From Bacillota bacterium (GTDB lineage Bacteria; Bacillota_I; Bacilli_A; RF39; UBA660), in NCBI GenBank assembly GCA_015059495.1, contig SVAI01000001.1:671811-735810 (forward strand): 64,000 nucleotides of DNA. Direction: 5' to 3'. This document shows positions 14,301 through 23,636 of the stretch, piece by piece (the first letter of the stretch is position 1; each line of letters begins with the position of its first letter). The notes below the pieces were generated by a model that saw nothing but the letters and a program-made list of their open reading frames with translations, searched no databases and had not been told where the DNA came from. The translations under genes were made by a program, and so were the position numbers.

Positions 14301-17300
14301 TATCATTAGTTACAATATAATTCTGTGCACTACTTGTATTAATATTATTCCAATCATCTACACTAGATAACTTACCAAATAATTGAACTTCTAACTTGAT
14401 AGATGAAGCAAATTCTTGATTATCATCATAATTAATAGAATTGATTAAATAACTATCAAAATAACTAGTAGGTCTAGCTGAGAATGATACCGTAGTAATA
14501 TTATTATCAGTAGTAGATATAAATGAAGATTCATCTATTTCTAAACCACCAATACTAATATGATTAATAATATGATTATCAGCATTTTCTAATTTTAATT
14601 CATAAACATTAACACCATTAGCATAATATTTATCATCATTATGATTATTTTCATAAGTATAACCATAATCAATAGACATGAAATTAAATGGTTCTTTTCT
14701 CTTAATTTCCATATCACTAAAATCATCATCTAAAACAGTTAATAATTCACCTTTAGTTGAATATAATAATGGCATATATCCTACTCTAAAAGTATCATCT
14801 AAAACATAATATTCAGATAAACCAATTTTAGATGAGAATGTTAATGGGTTATGTAAATCAGTTGTTGATAATAATATTTCTCCATTAGTATCACTAGAAA
14901 CATTAGAATTTATTAATTGGCAATCCCAAGCATATGAAGCTCCACCTTCATAATCAGTACCAAATGCTCTATGGAATGTAGAAGAATTCTTTTGTTTACT
15001 AGTTAAATTACCTAAAGATAATACATTATTAGCAACACTTCTAGAACTACCTGTTAAAGTATTACCAATAACACCACCTAAATAGTCTCTTGCTAAAATA
15101 TTTACTTTAGCAATTGCTGAATAAATTAGAGATGATTGTGCTTCACCGATAATGCCACCAACATTATTACTATCAGTAGAAATGTTTCCTGTAGCAAATA
15201 CATCAATTACACTACCATAGCTTGTTATACCAGTAATACCACCAACTGCACCCATATTGTTAGAAAGATCAAAATCAATCTTTCTTGCATAACTATTAGA
15301 AACAGTTGAGTTATTATTCTTTCCTGTTAAACCACCAACATAAGCCTTTTGTAAATCACTTACATTTTTAACTTTCATTGATGTAACACTACTATTAGTA
15401 ACTATAATATTAGTGTTATTAGCAACTAAAGCACCAATATAAAGTGCATCACTAGAAGTAGCACCTTCAGCATCAATAGTCATATTATTTACAGCAACAT
15501 TTTCTACATTTGCTTTTTTATCTGCCGTAGCAACAATACCAAATTTATCATTACCAGAAGCCCAAGTAAAGTTAATATCTTCAAATCTAATATTCTTTAA
15601 AGTTCCACCTGATAATTTTACAAATAAATAATTTTTACCATTTAAATTTTTAATAGTATGATTATTACCATCAACTATTCCAGTAATATTTGATGTAATT
15701 CTTATAATATCATTTTCTGTATTATAATCAATATCATTCATTAATCTAAAATTAACAGTCTTATTATTAGGAGTTTTTAAAGTACTTTCAATTTCACTTA
15801 AACTATTTACTTCCTTAAATAAATCCATTTTTAAAGAAACATTACTAAATGATAAATCAGCATTAGATGAATTCTTAGAAACATTCATCGATAACAAAGA
15901 ATAATTTGATGCATAATAAATTGGGTCTTTAATCATTATTTCATAAATACCAATTTTAGTATTAACATCAACATTAGCTCCTTGAGGCATTACTTTAACT
16001 GAACTATCATCAAAACCATCAATATTCATACTATTAATATAAACATTATCTGGATTAAATATTGATAGAGTTATTTTATGTTTAAATCCTTGACTTATTT
16101 CATCAGCATACTTATCTGAACTATCAGATAAACTTTCAATCTTATCTACACTTAACACTTGAATATTATCACTACTAAAAGTACCAGGTAATGATACATA
16201 CTCTTGAGCAGGCATATAATCAGGCATCTTTAAGTGTGGGAATGAATTTGATTTCCATGCATCATCTACCAAGAACATATTATCACTATTTAATATTCTT
16301 TCTTGGAAATCTGCATTCTTAAAATAACTTTCTATAATCTTCTTAGAAAATGATTCTTTATAATCTTCTTTTGCTGCATAATATAATTCATTAGTAACAC
16401 TATTACTTGCACTTTGGAAGAAAGCATCTACATCTTTTTTACGTAAAGTATTAGTTATATCACTATATGAATAACAATTTTGAACTGTACTATTTGAAAC
16501 AGAACCAGCAATAAAACCAATATTGTTATCATTACAGTTCGAACCTGTACACTCTACATTTTCTTTTCCTTGATCGCCAACATTAATATTAACTAATGTA
16601 TATAGATTTTGGAAAACTCCACCAGATCCGTAATTAGCAAATACACCAGAATCACGATTTAAATTTGAATCATTAATAAATTTTAAATTGATATCTTTAC
16701 CATAAGCATATCCATTTTTCATTATACCTATGTTATATCTAACACCATATGACATGTATCTTGCACCAATATATTCAACATTACTCTTTAATATAAAGTT
16801 TTCAATAACACCACGATTTTCGTTACCCAAGGCTGTCATTTGAATATTAGGAGCATCATTAATACCATTTATAAATAACATAACATTTGAAATAGTACCA
16901 TAATTAACAGTAAATAAAGCACTTCTACCTGTAGTTACTCCACCACTTTGTGTCCTAAAATCTGCTTGAATAACTAAGTTTTTAACTTCAGCACTACCAC
17001 CTAATGTAGAGAATATTGAAGCTGGATTGTTAATTCCATCACCGACATAAACAGTATGTCCTTGGAAGTCTATCTTACCATCAAAATTACCATAAGTTTT
17101 ATTTTTACTCTTAAAATCAATATCATCTACAACAATATAATTGCCACTACGATGCATAGCTAATAATTCATCAATATTTTTAATTGTTCTAGTTTCTGCA
17201 TCAGAAATAAATTCAGTAGAATCTAAATCATAATATCTATCAATTAAAGAATCATATACACTTAAATAAACTTTATAAGAAGAATTAGCACTAACATCTA

Positions 17301-20300
17301 ACTCTTTTTTTCTATTTATTAAAGGTAATTCATAATCATTTAAAATACTTTTATTAGATTGTTCTGAGCAATTATCGCCAATACATTCATATCTTATGTA
17401 ATATAAATAATCACTACCATTAATTAAATCACTAGATTCACCATTAACATAATTAGCTAAAGCAATACCATTTTCCATTGGTTCATTTAAACTAACACCA
17501 AGTAAAGCAGTATAAGTACTTGTATCATTAAATCTTCTATAATCAGTACTAGTTCCTTCAGCAATCATTAAATCTTTAATCTCTACTTTAGTAGTATTAT
17601 TATCACCATTAACTTCACTAATATGGAATATTAAATATCCTGAAGATTGCATTGTAAATGTATAATTATATCTACTATTAGAATAATCTAATGTTAAATT
17701 ATCAAATACTTTCTTATCTTTATTCTCTTTATATCCATTAATTAATTCTATTTTTTGGGTACTACCATTTTCACTATTTAACTTAGCATCAAATGAAACT
17801 GTAGCCTTTTTACCAATTAATTCAGGAACATAATAATAGAAATATACATCACCATTTTTTGCTAATAATTCAATACTGTTATCATCTTTTTTAATAGACG
17901 AAGTACCTGTAATACTCTTACTAGATTCATAAAATATTTTCCACCTAGCTTCATTATTAATATTAAATAAGTTTTGAGTAGTATCTTCACCTGTCTCATA
18001 CTTATGATAAGCACTATCAATTATTTTATCTATTAATAATTTACCATTTGCTCCAGATAAAGTATATTCTCTAATACTATCAATTACTTTATTATCTTGT
18101 TTTTTATATCCATTATCATAATCAGTTGCAACAACTTTAAATGTATATTTTTTGTCTACATCTAATTTACTTAAATTAATATGATTTAGATTATAACTAT
18201 CTCCATTAGATAATGTAGATGAATTCTTTAATAATTGAGTATGTACTAATTTATTATTTTCATCATATACATTTAATGCACTATCTTCTTGTAATATAGC
18301 TTTATCTTTATCATAGATTATTGCATCAAAATCTATATATCCACTAGCTATATATAAATTCATAACATTAAATGAAGCATCTTGTTTAAATGTCTTAAAC
18401 TTATTATTTAAATATGCAGTCTTAACTTCATATACTTCATTATTAGATATAATTACAGGTTTTATTTCAATAGCATATTCTGTATTTGAACTTAATTCAT
18501 AAAAATCTACTACTACACCATTACCAACAAAATCATATTTATCAACTGTTAATTCTTTTTCTACTTCAGATGTTTTTACATTAACAACTTGTACTTTAAC
18601 ATCATAATCAATTAAACTATATATTACATCTTCATTATTATAATCAGTATAATTTATTATAAAACTACCACTATTACTTGTTATAGATGTTTCTTTTCCA
18701 TCTCCAATATTTTCTTTTATTGAAAATGATATTTCTCCCATCTTCTTAAAATCATATGTAATAAAATCAGCACTTGCTATCTCTAAATTATCAACTTTAG
18801 ATCCATCACTATCAAAATATGTTGTAAATAATTTCACTATATATTTAGAGGCATTATTTAAACTATCTATTTCAACAAAGTATTTATTATCAACAAATTT
18901 ACCACTAGAAACTATATTATTGGATTCATCATATACATTATATATATAACTTTCCACATTAACTTCATCAACATTATTTACATTAAAAGTAATTCCTGCT
19001 CTTTTAAAATTCTTATCTAATTTAACATTAATTTTACCAACAGGAGCATTCTTCTTAGTAACAACACTATATTTATTATTATCTACTTTTATTTCTTTAT
19101 CATCTACATCTATAAACTTAAATTCAATATCATATTTTGTATTAGATTCAAATATATGCTCAGACTCAAAATTTATAGTTTCTAATTTTAATAAATCATT
19201 TCTTCTCTTAGCATCTAGAGTAACAGTATTATTACCAATTTTAACTACTACGCTCTTAATTCCTCTTAATACTTCATCATCTATACCGTTTAATAATTTA
19301 ATATTATTAAACACTATATTATCAGTAGTTGTTTCAATACTATCAACATTTAATTTAATACTTTCTAATTCATCCCTAGATTTAGTCTTAACTATTTCAT
19401 TATATATAACTTTTTCATAACGTTTATTATCTCTTACATATATATAAGAAACCTTCATCTCATATTCACTATCACTTGTTAATCCACTAAGTAAGAAATC
19501 TCCATCTTCAACAGTTTTTCTTAAAAATAACTTACCATCTTTTTTTAATTCAATAGTAGGATTCTTTATAATTGCTCCTGCAACATCAATAATAGATATA
19601 TTACCACTAATTGAATATATATTAGCTTTTACATCATTAACTTTAACATCAAGTAATACTCTTGTATCTTTTTCTTCTTCTACTTGTTCTTCTTCCTCTT
19701 CTTCTTCAACTTCTATTTCTTCTTCAACTTTTATATCTTCAATAATTTTTTCATCTTTTTTTATTCCTAAATAAACCATTAATTCATTATAAGATATATC
19801 ATATTTACCAATATTAACCCTTTCATTATCATCAATTACAGGTATTTCATCATATATAAACTTAGAATCTTTTAAATAATAATAACATAAACTATTCTTA
19901 GAAAAGAATATATACGAATTAGTTGGTATTATTATATCTTCTTTATCAATGTGAATAGTTAATTTAGAAACATTTACAAATATACCATTATTCATTTCTA
20001 AAAATAAATATTCTAAATCATCTATTTGTTCATTATTAACCGCATTATATAAATGTGAATCAACAATTATATTATCTTTATATGCTTTAGTCTTAATAAA
20101 TGATTCATCAATATAATTACCTAGTTCATTTACTATTAATAATACTGATCCATCTTCACTCATTATTGGAAAATCATCTGCTACATATCTTCTCTTGTTT
20201 TCTCCAACATAATACTTACTACCAAATCTATATAAAGTTTCATTTGCATCTACAGTTTCATACTTTATTACTTCTTCATCTTTACCATTAGTCAGATTCT

Positions 20301-20433
20301 TAAGCATTACACTATTACTTAATGCAATACTTTTCATACCAATATTAGTTACTACACCAAACTTACTAACATAAAAGATAATTCCAAATACAGTTAATAT
20401 AAAAACAAATAGTGGAATTATTGCTTTTTTCAT
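11305..20433 (-). CDS. Giant double-anchored beta-helix surface protein with GLUG-type repeats, 3042 aa
   Basis: Seen in order: N-terminal membrane helix (about 5-25); the beta-rich domain shared with the neighbouring surface proteins (to about 225); a poly-Glu linker; Fn3-like units (about 250-800); a carbohydrate-binding-module-like sandwich (about 815-980); beta-helix segments (about 1090-1400); a long stretch (about 1700-2450) with at least 13 GG-L/I-x-G turns such as NIGGLVGSGG and YAGGLVGYLE, typical of GLUG repeats in bacterial adhesins; a C-terminal region; and a final membrane helix (about 3008-3030) with a basic tail. Both ends are predicted in the membrane, an unusual topology for an adhesin. 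It has AGGAGG before the ATG and follows the 240-residue gene by 15 bp. Glycan or host-surface binding is inference. Confidence 0.7.
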   Translation of the reverse strand: MKKAIIPLFVFILTVFGIIFYVSKFGVVTNIGMKSIALSNSVMLKNLTNGKDEEVIKYETVDANETLYRFGSKYYVGENKRRYVADDFPIMSEDGSVLLIVNELGNYIDESFIKTKAYKDNIIVDSHLYNAVNNEQIDDLEYLFLEMNNGIFVNVSKLTIHIDKEDIIIPTNSYIFFSKNSLCYYYLKDSKFIYDEIPVIDDNERVNIGKYDISYNELMVYLGIKKDEKIIEDIKVEEEIEVEEEEEEEQVEEEKDTRVLLDVKVNDVKANIYSISGNISIIDVAGAIIKNPTIELKKDGKLFLRKTVEDGDFLLSGLTSDSEYEMKVSYIYVRDNKRYEKVIYNEIVKTKSRDELESIKLNVDSIETTTDNIVFNNIKLLNGIDDEVLRGIKSVVVKIGNNTVTLDAKRRNDLLKLETINFESEHIFESNTKYDIEFKFIDVDDKEIKVDNNKYSVVTKKNAPVGKINVKLDKNFKRAGITFNVNNVDEVNVESYIYNVYDESNNIVSSGKFVDNKYFVEIDSLNNASKYIVKLFTTYFDSDGSKVDNLEIASADFITYDFKKMGEISFSIKENIGDGKETSITSNSGSFIINYTDYNNEDVIYSLIDYDVKVQVVNVKTSEVEKELTVDKYDFVGNGVVVDFYELSSNTEYAIEIKPVIISNNEVYEVKTAYLNNKFKTFKQDASFNVMNLYIASGYIDFDAIIYDKDKAILQEDSALNVYDENNKLVHTQLLKNSSTLSNGDSYNLNHINLSKLDVDKKYTFKVVATDYDNGYKKQDNKVIDSIREYTLSGANGKLLIDKIIDSAYHKYETGEDTTQNLFNINNEARWKIFYESSKSITGTSSIKKDDNSIELLAKNGDVYFYYYVPELIGKKATVSFDAKLNSENGSTQKIELINGYKENKDKKVFDNLTLDYSNSRYNYTFTMQSSGYLIFHISEVNGDNNTTKVEIKDLMIAEGTSTDYRRFNDTSTYTALLGVSLNEPMENGIALANYVNGESSDLINGSDYLYYIRYECIGDNCSEQSNKSILNDYELPLINRKKELDVSANSSYKVYLSVYDSLIDRYYDLDSTEFISDAETRTIKNIDELLAMHRSGNYIVVDDIDFKSKNKTYGNFDGKIDFQGHTVYVGDGINNPASIFSTLGGSAEVKNLVIQADFRTQSGGVTTGRSALFTVNYGTISNVMLFINGINDAPNIQMTALGNENRGVIENFILKSNVEYIGARYMSYGVRYNIGIMKNGYAYGKDINLKFINDSNLNRDSGVFANYGSGGVFQNLYTLVNINVGDQGKENVECTGSNCNDNNIGFIAGSVSNSTVQNCYSYSDITNTLRKKDVDAFFQSASNSVTNELYYAAKEDYKESFSKKIIESYFKNADFQERILNSDNMFLVDDAWKSNSFPHLKMPDYMPAQEYVSLPGTFSSDNIQVLSVDKIESLSDSSDKYADEISQGFKHKITLSIFNPDNVYINSMNIDGFDDSSVKVMPQGANVDVNTKIGIYEIMIKDPIYYASNYSLLSMNVSKNSSNADLSFSNVSLKMDLFKEVNSLSEIESTLKTPNNKTVNFRLMNDIDYNTENDIIRITSNITGIVDGNNHTIKNLNGKNYLFVKLSGGTLKNIRFEDINFTWASGNDKFGIVATADKKANVENVAVNNMTIDAEGATSSDALYIGALVANNTNIIVTNSSVTSMKVKNVSDLQKAYVGGLTGKNNNSTVSNSYARKIDFDLSNNMGAVGGITGITSYGSVIDVFATGNISTDSNNVGGIIGEAQSSLIYSAIAKVNILARDYLGGVIGNTLTGSSRSVANNVLSLGNLTSKQKNSSTFHRAFGTDYEGGASYAWDCQLINSNVSSDTNGEILLSTTDLHNPLTFSSKIGLSEYYVLDDTFRVGYMPLLYSTKGELLTVLDDDFSDMEIKRKEPFNFMSIDYGYTYENNHNDDKYYANGVNVYELKLENADNHIINHISIGGLEIDESSFISTTDNNITTVSFSARPTSYFDSYLINSINYDDNQEFASSIKLEVQLFGKLSSVDDWNNINTSSAQNYIVTNDISFKGQTNISSGITFNRLIGYTGTDSNPTISDVGSENNHFILSNSSGFIDNVLSEVKNVNFANIYLKNNQKQNSSYSYLNLFKGINGEMTNVNFNNIEIINTAKTAYYTSIIGINQSVNIKNVSLNNVTASGGHYTASFIANSYALDKTGIEFKNCNVTGVNYVGGLIANESSDVVNVHNFNFEGRNITVTGSKYVGGVFGYGSGNGITLYNSNVTGVSDVGGIGGNVSNRTIENNVIYDSYVRGSSQTIGGLYGSNQYINYSYVVRTTIDGLTTANNIGGLVGSGGWQLTYCGVIDSKIINGNKNVGGLKGTLSWGNINQDFVYNTDVQGAVNVGGGVGYTYNYHSNIDQMMVNARVKATGSSAGGMLGRANNLNTTASENVTTIKRSIIANTTVNAPNYAGGLVGYLENDMFTGHFANDILAVNVSCSSDYCNAGYVSGYNEQTKISDNGIDNFTNWKIYLDSIVNGVKLSSLSEDDKKVVLSNGGKTVDKTYLSDFNSVKGIVGSNYEKDEGYYPRLKNMTAAFKQHFELPNDNTFSTNSNNLLSTSMLRTTAVNNLFTIPEYSVYSSDVDKINITFNNIDGYKNLSFKINDGEYINVDKKTYTMYYDYKEDIILHVKNGLNESVKVYTSEELVNSSSIVNDKFYHLSGSVIESNDEIKADNLSYKNDKYSIRLLSRTNIINNAVNVYNNKILLDNKNIYNIDTKEVEENDFNNFDIVEDKALYEYDYNDSKIKTYNDYSIINEKIVNKIVLANNKLEIINQSISNNAKNILSNSYNGYDYLLYLENGSLVSIKDKINYPKGFKNYNIKSINSKDNIIIVNYKGNDYVVFNYVTGEIIDEKKDYKPSIEEFIGDYFKGSQSDNKINMISDNYKEAKNIVSKLNAKSIDEVLNTDEDKSYVQKSNYSIVYNNLSNEYEIYEIPKEDNTLLVNNIISDNNVSDTINNNSVLFDYYVGKKNGVNVVSSIIIIAPIIGSIFIVIVILRRYFIVNKKVEK

Positions 20434-20448
20434 AACTTCCTCCTGCTA

Positions 20449-21171
20449 TTAATTAATTGAATTTAAGCTCTCCAAATTTTTACTTAATAATATTGATTTA
20501 TCATTAAATTTTAAATAATCAAAATTAGCATTTAATAAAAAACTATCACTTTTTACATATACATTATTATCATTTTCTTCTTTAATATTTACATATGACT
20601 TATTACCAGTTTCATAATCATACATATATAATTCATCATCATAAATACACAACAAATATGAAAAAGCACTTAATTCAAATGTTTTATCTCCAATACTAAC
20701 TTCAGTATCTTCTAAAAATACATATAAATCATTACCATCATATAAAAAAGAATTAGACATATCTATTTTCTTATCATCTCTTATTAAATAATAATTATTA
20801 TTTTCTTCTTTAATAATAGAATAATAATTAACTTTCTTTTGACTCATATTTTGAAGTGGAAATACTGCAATTAAATTATTAGGAATAATCATTTGCTTTT
20901 TATCTTTAAAATATAATGGTTCATTTCCTAAAGTAATATCTTCACCATCTACTTTTAATTCAGTTGCACTACCATTTCTACTAAATTTTATATGAGATTT
21001 ATATTCTAATTTTTGATTACCAAAATAAGTATATAATTCACTATCATCTACATAATATTCATTAATAGATTTATTTGCTTTATAAAATAAAACAAATAAT
21101 AAAATCATAGCTATAAATATTAAAATTGTAATACCAATAATTAAATATAATTTTTTAAATTTTGTATTCAT
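20449..21171 (-). CDS. Single-pass membrane protein of the surface-protein family, 240 aa
   Basis: Seen: a basic N-terminus, one membrane helix (about 10-30) and a beta-rich extracellular domain of about 200 residues. That domain has the same overall pattern as the N-terminal domains of the 3042-, 1694- and 496-residue proteins downstream: short strands with repeated YYL, DLYVFL and ELYMYD segments. This is the minimal member, with nothing added after the shared domain. It lies 15 bp upstream of the 3042-residue gene and starts the gene series after the spoVS terminator. No clear promoter stands out upstream. Function is unknown; I infer an accessory or assembly component of the same surface machine. 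Confidence 0.55.
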   Translation of the reverse strand: MNTKFKKLYLIIGITILIFIAMILLFVLFYKANKSINEYYVDDSELYTYFGNQKLEYKSHIKFSRNGSATELKVDGEDITLGNEPLYFKDKKQMIIPNNLIAVFPLQNMSQKKVNYYSIIKEENNNYYLIRDDKKIDMSNSFLYDGNDLYVFLEDTEVSIGDKTFELSAFSYLLCIYDDELYMYDYETGNKSYVNIKEENDNNVYVKSDSFLLNANFDYLKFNDKSILLSKNLESLNSIN

Positions 21172-21246
21172 TTTATTTTACACTTCCTACTATATAAGTG
21201 TATCACATTGCAAGCTTTTTATCTACTAAATTTTATGCAATTTAAT

Positions 21247-21276
21247 TAAAAAATTAAGCTAAAAAAGCTTAATTTT
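21247..21276 (-). terminator. Terminator of spoVS
   Basis: AAATTAAGCT / AGCTTAATTT stem with a T-rich loop and a T tail on the minus strand. The spoVS stop codon lies inside the first arm. It separates spoVS from the surface-protein genes. Confidence 0.7.
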
Positions 21277-21532
21277 TATTTTCTATTATTAATCTAATAG
21301 CAGTCTTTTGTTCATTATTAATTAATACATCATTAAATGCAGGTATACAGCACAAATTATAACCAGATGGTGAAACAAATCCTCTAGCTATAGCAATTGC
21401 TTTAATAGCCTGATTTAATGCACCAGCGCCAATTGCTTGCAGTTCACATGTGTTTTCCTCTCTAAAGATATTTGCAATTGCACCAGCTACTTTACTGGGA
21501 TTAGACTTTGATGATACTTTAAGTATTTCCAT
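21269..21532 (-). CDS. spoVS: Stage V sporulation protein S (SpoVS/Alba-like)
   Basis: An 87-residue protein matching SpoVS along its whole length: MEILKVSSKSNPSKVAGAIA, then QAIGAGALNQAIKAIAIARG and a PSG...CIPAF segment. SpoVS is a small Alba-like, probably nucleic-acid-binding protein, needed for late sporulation in Bacillus but widespread in non-sporulating Firmicutes and other phyla, so it does not prove sporulation here. It appears monocistronic, with a terminator immediately behind it. An RBS (GGAGG) precedes the ATG. Confidence 0.95.
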   Translation of the reverse strand: MEILKVSSKSNPSKVAGAIANIFREENTCELQAIGAGALNQAIKAIAIARGFVSPSGYNLCCIPAFNDVLINNEQKTAIRLIIENKN

Positions 21533-21579
21533 ATTTCCTCCTTAATTAAATATATTAACTAATTAAAAATATATAACAA

Positions 21580-21605
21580 AAAAATAGTAGTTACCTACTA
21601 TTTTT
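21580..21605 (-). terminator. Terminator of the methyltransferase gene
   Basis: AAATAGTAG-GTAA-CTACTATTT followed by a T run on the minus strand. The hairpin includes the last codons of the gene. Confidence 0.7.
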
Positions 21606-22452
21606 CCCATCTAGCATAATTACCACAAGGTAATACTATATTAGAATTAACTTGTTTAATACCTAAATCATCACTATCTACACTACCACCTAAGTCTCTT
21701 ACAAATAATATATCTAAGATATTTTCCATAACACTCTTAGGTAACCCTGTAGTATAAGAATTAATCAAAAACATTAAAGGTTTATCACTAACTAATTCCT
21801 TACATAATTTAACTAAATCAAATAGATCATCTTCAATAGACCATACTTCTCCAGAAGCACCTCTACCAAATGAAGGTGGATCCATTATAATAATATCGTA
21901 CTTGTTTCCTCTTCTAATTTCTCTTTTAACAAATTTAATAACATCATCTTGTAAAAATCTAATCGGTTTATCTTCTAATCCAGAAGCTTTAACATTCTCT
22001 TTTGCCCAATCAATCATACCACGAGATGAATCGACATGAACAACGCTAGCACCAGCTTTTAAAGCAGCAACACTAGCAGCACCAGTATAAGCAAATAAAT
22101 TTAACACTTTAACATCACTTCTACCACTTGCTTTTATCTTATCCATTATATAATTCCAATTATAAGCTTGTTCTGGAAATAATCCAGTATGTTTAAAACT
22201 CATTAATTTTAAATTAAATACTAAATCTTTATATTTTATTTGCCAAGCAGATGGTACTTTTTTAACATCCCAAGCACCTCCACCAGACTTACTTCTATTA
22301 TATTTAGCATCTACATCACTTTCATCTAAGTTATCTTCCCATATAATACTAGGATCTGGTCTAAGTAAAGTATATTTACCCCACTTTTCCTTTTTCATTC
22401 CCTTAGATGACTCTAATAATTTATAATCTTCAAAATCATTAACTACTTTCAT
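21598..22452 (-). CDS. Class I SAM-dependent methyltransferase, RlmI/RlmK-like
   Basis: A 284-residue protein. Seen: N-terminal DYKLLESSKGMKKEKWGKY and LLRPDPSIIW, typical of the Methyltrans_SAM family; the SAM-binding loop VLNLFAYTGAASVAALKAGA; HVDSSRGMIDWAKEN; and the catalytic IMDPPSFGRG. Members of this family methylate 23S rRNA cytosine or guanine, but no PUA domain is present, so the exact target base is open. The gene follows the 173-residue membrane protein gene by 3 bp, with GGGG as the likely RBS, and ends in its own terminator. Confidence 0.85.
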   Translation of the reverse strand: MKVVNDFEDYKLLESSKGMKKEKWGKYTLLRPDPSIIWEDNLDESDVDAKYNRSKSGGGAWDVKKVPSAWQIKYKDLVFNLKLMSFKHTGLFPEQAYNWNYIMDKIKASGRSDVKVLNLFAYTGAASVAALKAGASVVHVDSSRGMIDWAKENVKASGLEDKPIRFLQDDVIKFVKREIRRGNKYDIIIMDPPSFGRGASGEVWSIEDDLFDLVKLCKELVSDKPLMFLINSYTTGLPKSVMENILDILFVRDLGGSVDSDDLGIKQVNSNIVLPCGNYARWEK

Positions 22453-22455
22453 AAC

Positions 22456-22977
22456 CTATTTCCCCAATAAATACTTAACAATTGGCTCACTAAGTTCTAA
22501 TATTCCATTAATAACAAAGAAATAACCAATAATTAATACTTGTACATTATTATTATAATTTAATGCTACACTAGTTAATACAGATATAACCATAAATACA
22601 CATAGTGAAACCATTTTAAACTTCCATACTCTATCTCTTCTATCATTATAGTAATCAGCTTTAATAACCTTAATAATAGACATTAATATTGACCACACCA
22701 TAATAGATACTGGAAGTACTACGTTATTAGTGAATGGAAAATATAAATCTGCTATGCCAACTAATATTGATGCTAAAGCAGTATATAAACCTTCCATATC
22801 TTTTGATTTTCTAGTTAAATAAAATTGAATAAAATTAAATATAGCATAAGTAAATAATGCGCTAACAAATACTACTTTAATTTTACTATAACCAACAATA
22901 CCAAGTATCATTATTACCAATCCAAATAATAATAAAACACCCTCTATTATAATATCAACAAACTGTTTAGTTTTCAT
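22456..22977 (-). CDS. Five- or six-helix membrane protein, unknown
   Basis: About 173 residues, nearly all in hydrophobic helices, with short loops such as LTRKSKDMEG and YYNDRRDRVW. The size and paired-helix layout recall DUF308/HdeD-like proteins, but I see no signature that settles it. I chose the ATG at 22977 because AAAGGA lies 10 nt upstream; the ORF-track start is too close to it. The gene overlaps the end of the upstream 186-residue ORF by 11 bp and is followed closely by the methyltransferase gene, so all three are probably one operon. Confidence 0.5.
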   Translation of the reverse strand: MKTKQFVDIIIEGVLLLFGLVIMILGIVGYSKIKVVFVSALFTYAIFNFIQFYLTRKSKDMEGLYTALASILVGIADLYFPFTNNVVLPVSIMVWSILMSIIKVIKADYYNDRRDRVWKFKMVSLCVFMVISVLTSVALNYNNNVQVLIIGYFFVINGILELSEPIVKYLLGK

Positions 22978-23527
22978 ATAATTCATATCCTTTCATAACA
23001 TTATTATTCTTATAATATCCATTATCACTAACATTAATATAAATATTCTCTAATTCAATATAATTATTCTTAATATTTAAATAACTTAAAGATTCCTCTA
23101 TAGCATTTAATAAAGATACTTTTCTATCATATACATATATATCATTACCTAATGTATCACATTTAACATCTGGATATAAATCTTTAAACATATATGGTAT
23201 TACTAATCTTCTATGATAATTATTAACAGTTAACTTTAAACCATATACTTTATTATTATTTTTATAATAATTAACACCAATATCATGTAAATTAGAATAT
23301 TTAATAATCTTATCTAAACTATTAATATTAATTGATTTATTTATTATAACACTATTATTTTCTAAATCAATAACATAAGCTCCATTATATAGTATTAATA
23401 TAGGTTTTATCTTTAAATCTAAATAATCACCAATATTATTATAACTATTAGATATTAATACATATTTAGTATTATTATCAATAGTTTTAAATTGTTTCTT
23501 TTCTAAATTTATTATTGTTATTTTCAT
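22967..23527 (-). CDS. Hypothetical cytoplasmic protein, 186 aa
   Basis: Not recognised. The protein has no membrane helix or signal peptide and is very rich in Asn, Tyr, Ile and Lys, with beta-prone strands (ILILYNGAYVIDLENN). The segment YNGAYVIDLENNSVIINKSI resembles the cap region of HAD-type Cof hydrolases, but the catalytic DxD motif is missing, so this may be a degenerate or cap-only relative; that is a weak inference. The RBS is poor. It overlaps the downstream membrane protein gene by 11 bp, suggesting coupled translation. Confidence 0.45.
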   Translation of the reverse strand: MKITIINLEKKQFKTIDNNTKYVLISNSYNNIGDYLDLKIKPILILYNGAYVIDLENNSVIINKSININSLDKIIKYSNLHDIGVNYYKNNNKVYGLKLTVNNYHRRLVIPYMFKDLYPDVKCDTLGNDIYVYDRKVSLLNAIEESLSYLNIKNNYIELENIYINVSDNGYYKNNNVMKGYELYEN

Positions 23528-23607
23528 AATACATCACTATTATAATTATACACTATATTAACATATATATTTACAACTTTTTACTTTTACGTATGTCAAC
23601 GAATGTA

Positions 23608-23636
23608 AAAAGCAAATCTATTTAGATTTGCTTATA
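23608..23636 (-). terminator. Terminator of the thioredoxin-like gene
   Basis: Palindrome GCAAATCTA-TTTAGATTTGC followed by T-rich sequence on the minus strand. Confidence 0.65.

Noticed and set aside
20100-20291. Plus-strand ORF within the 3042-aa gene
   Set aside because: Low-complexity His/Leu shadow frame without RBS.
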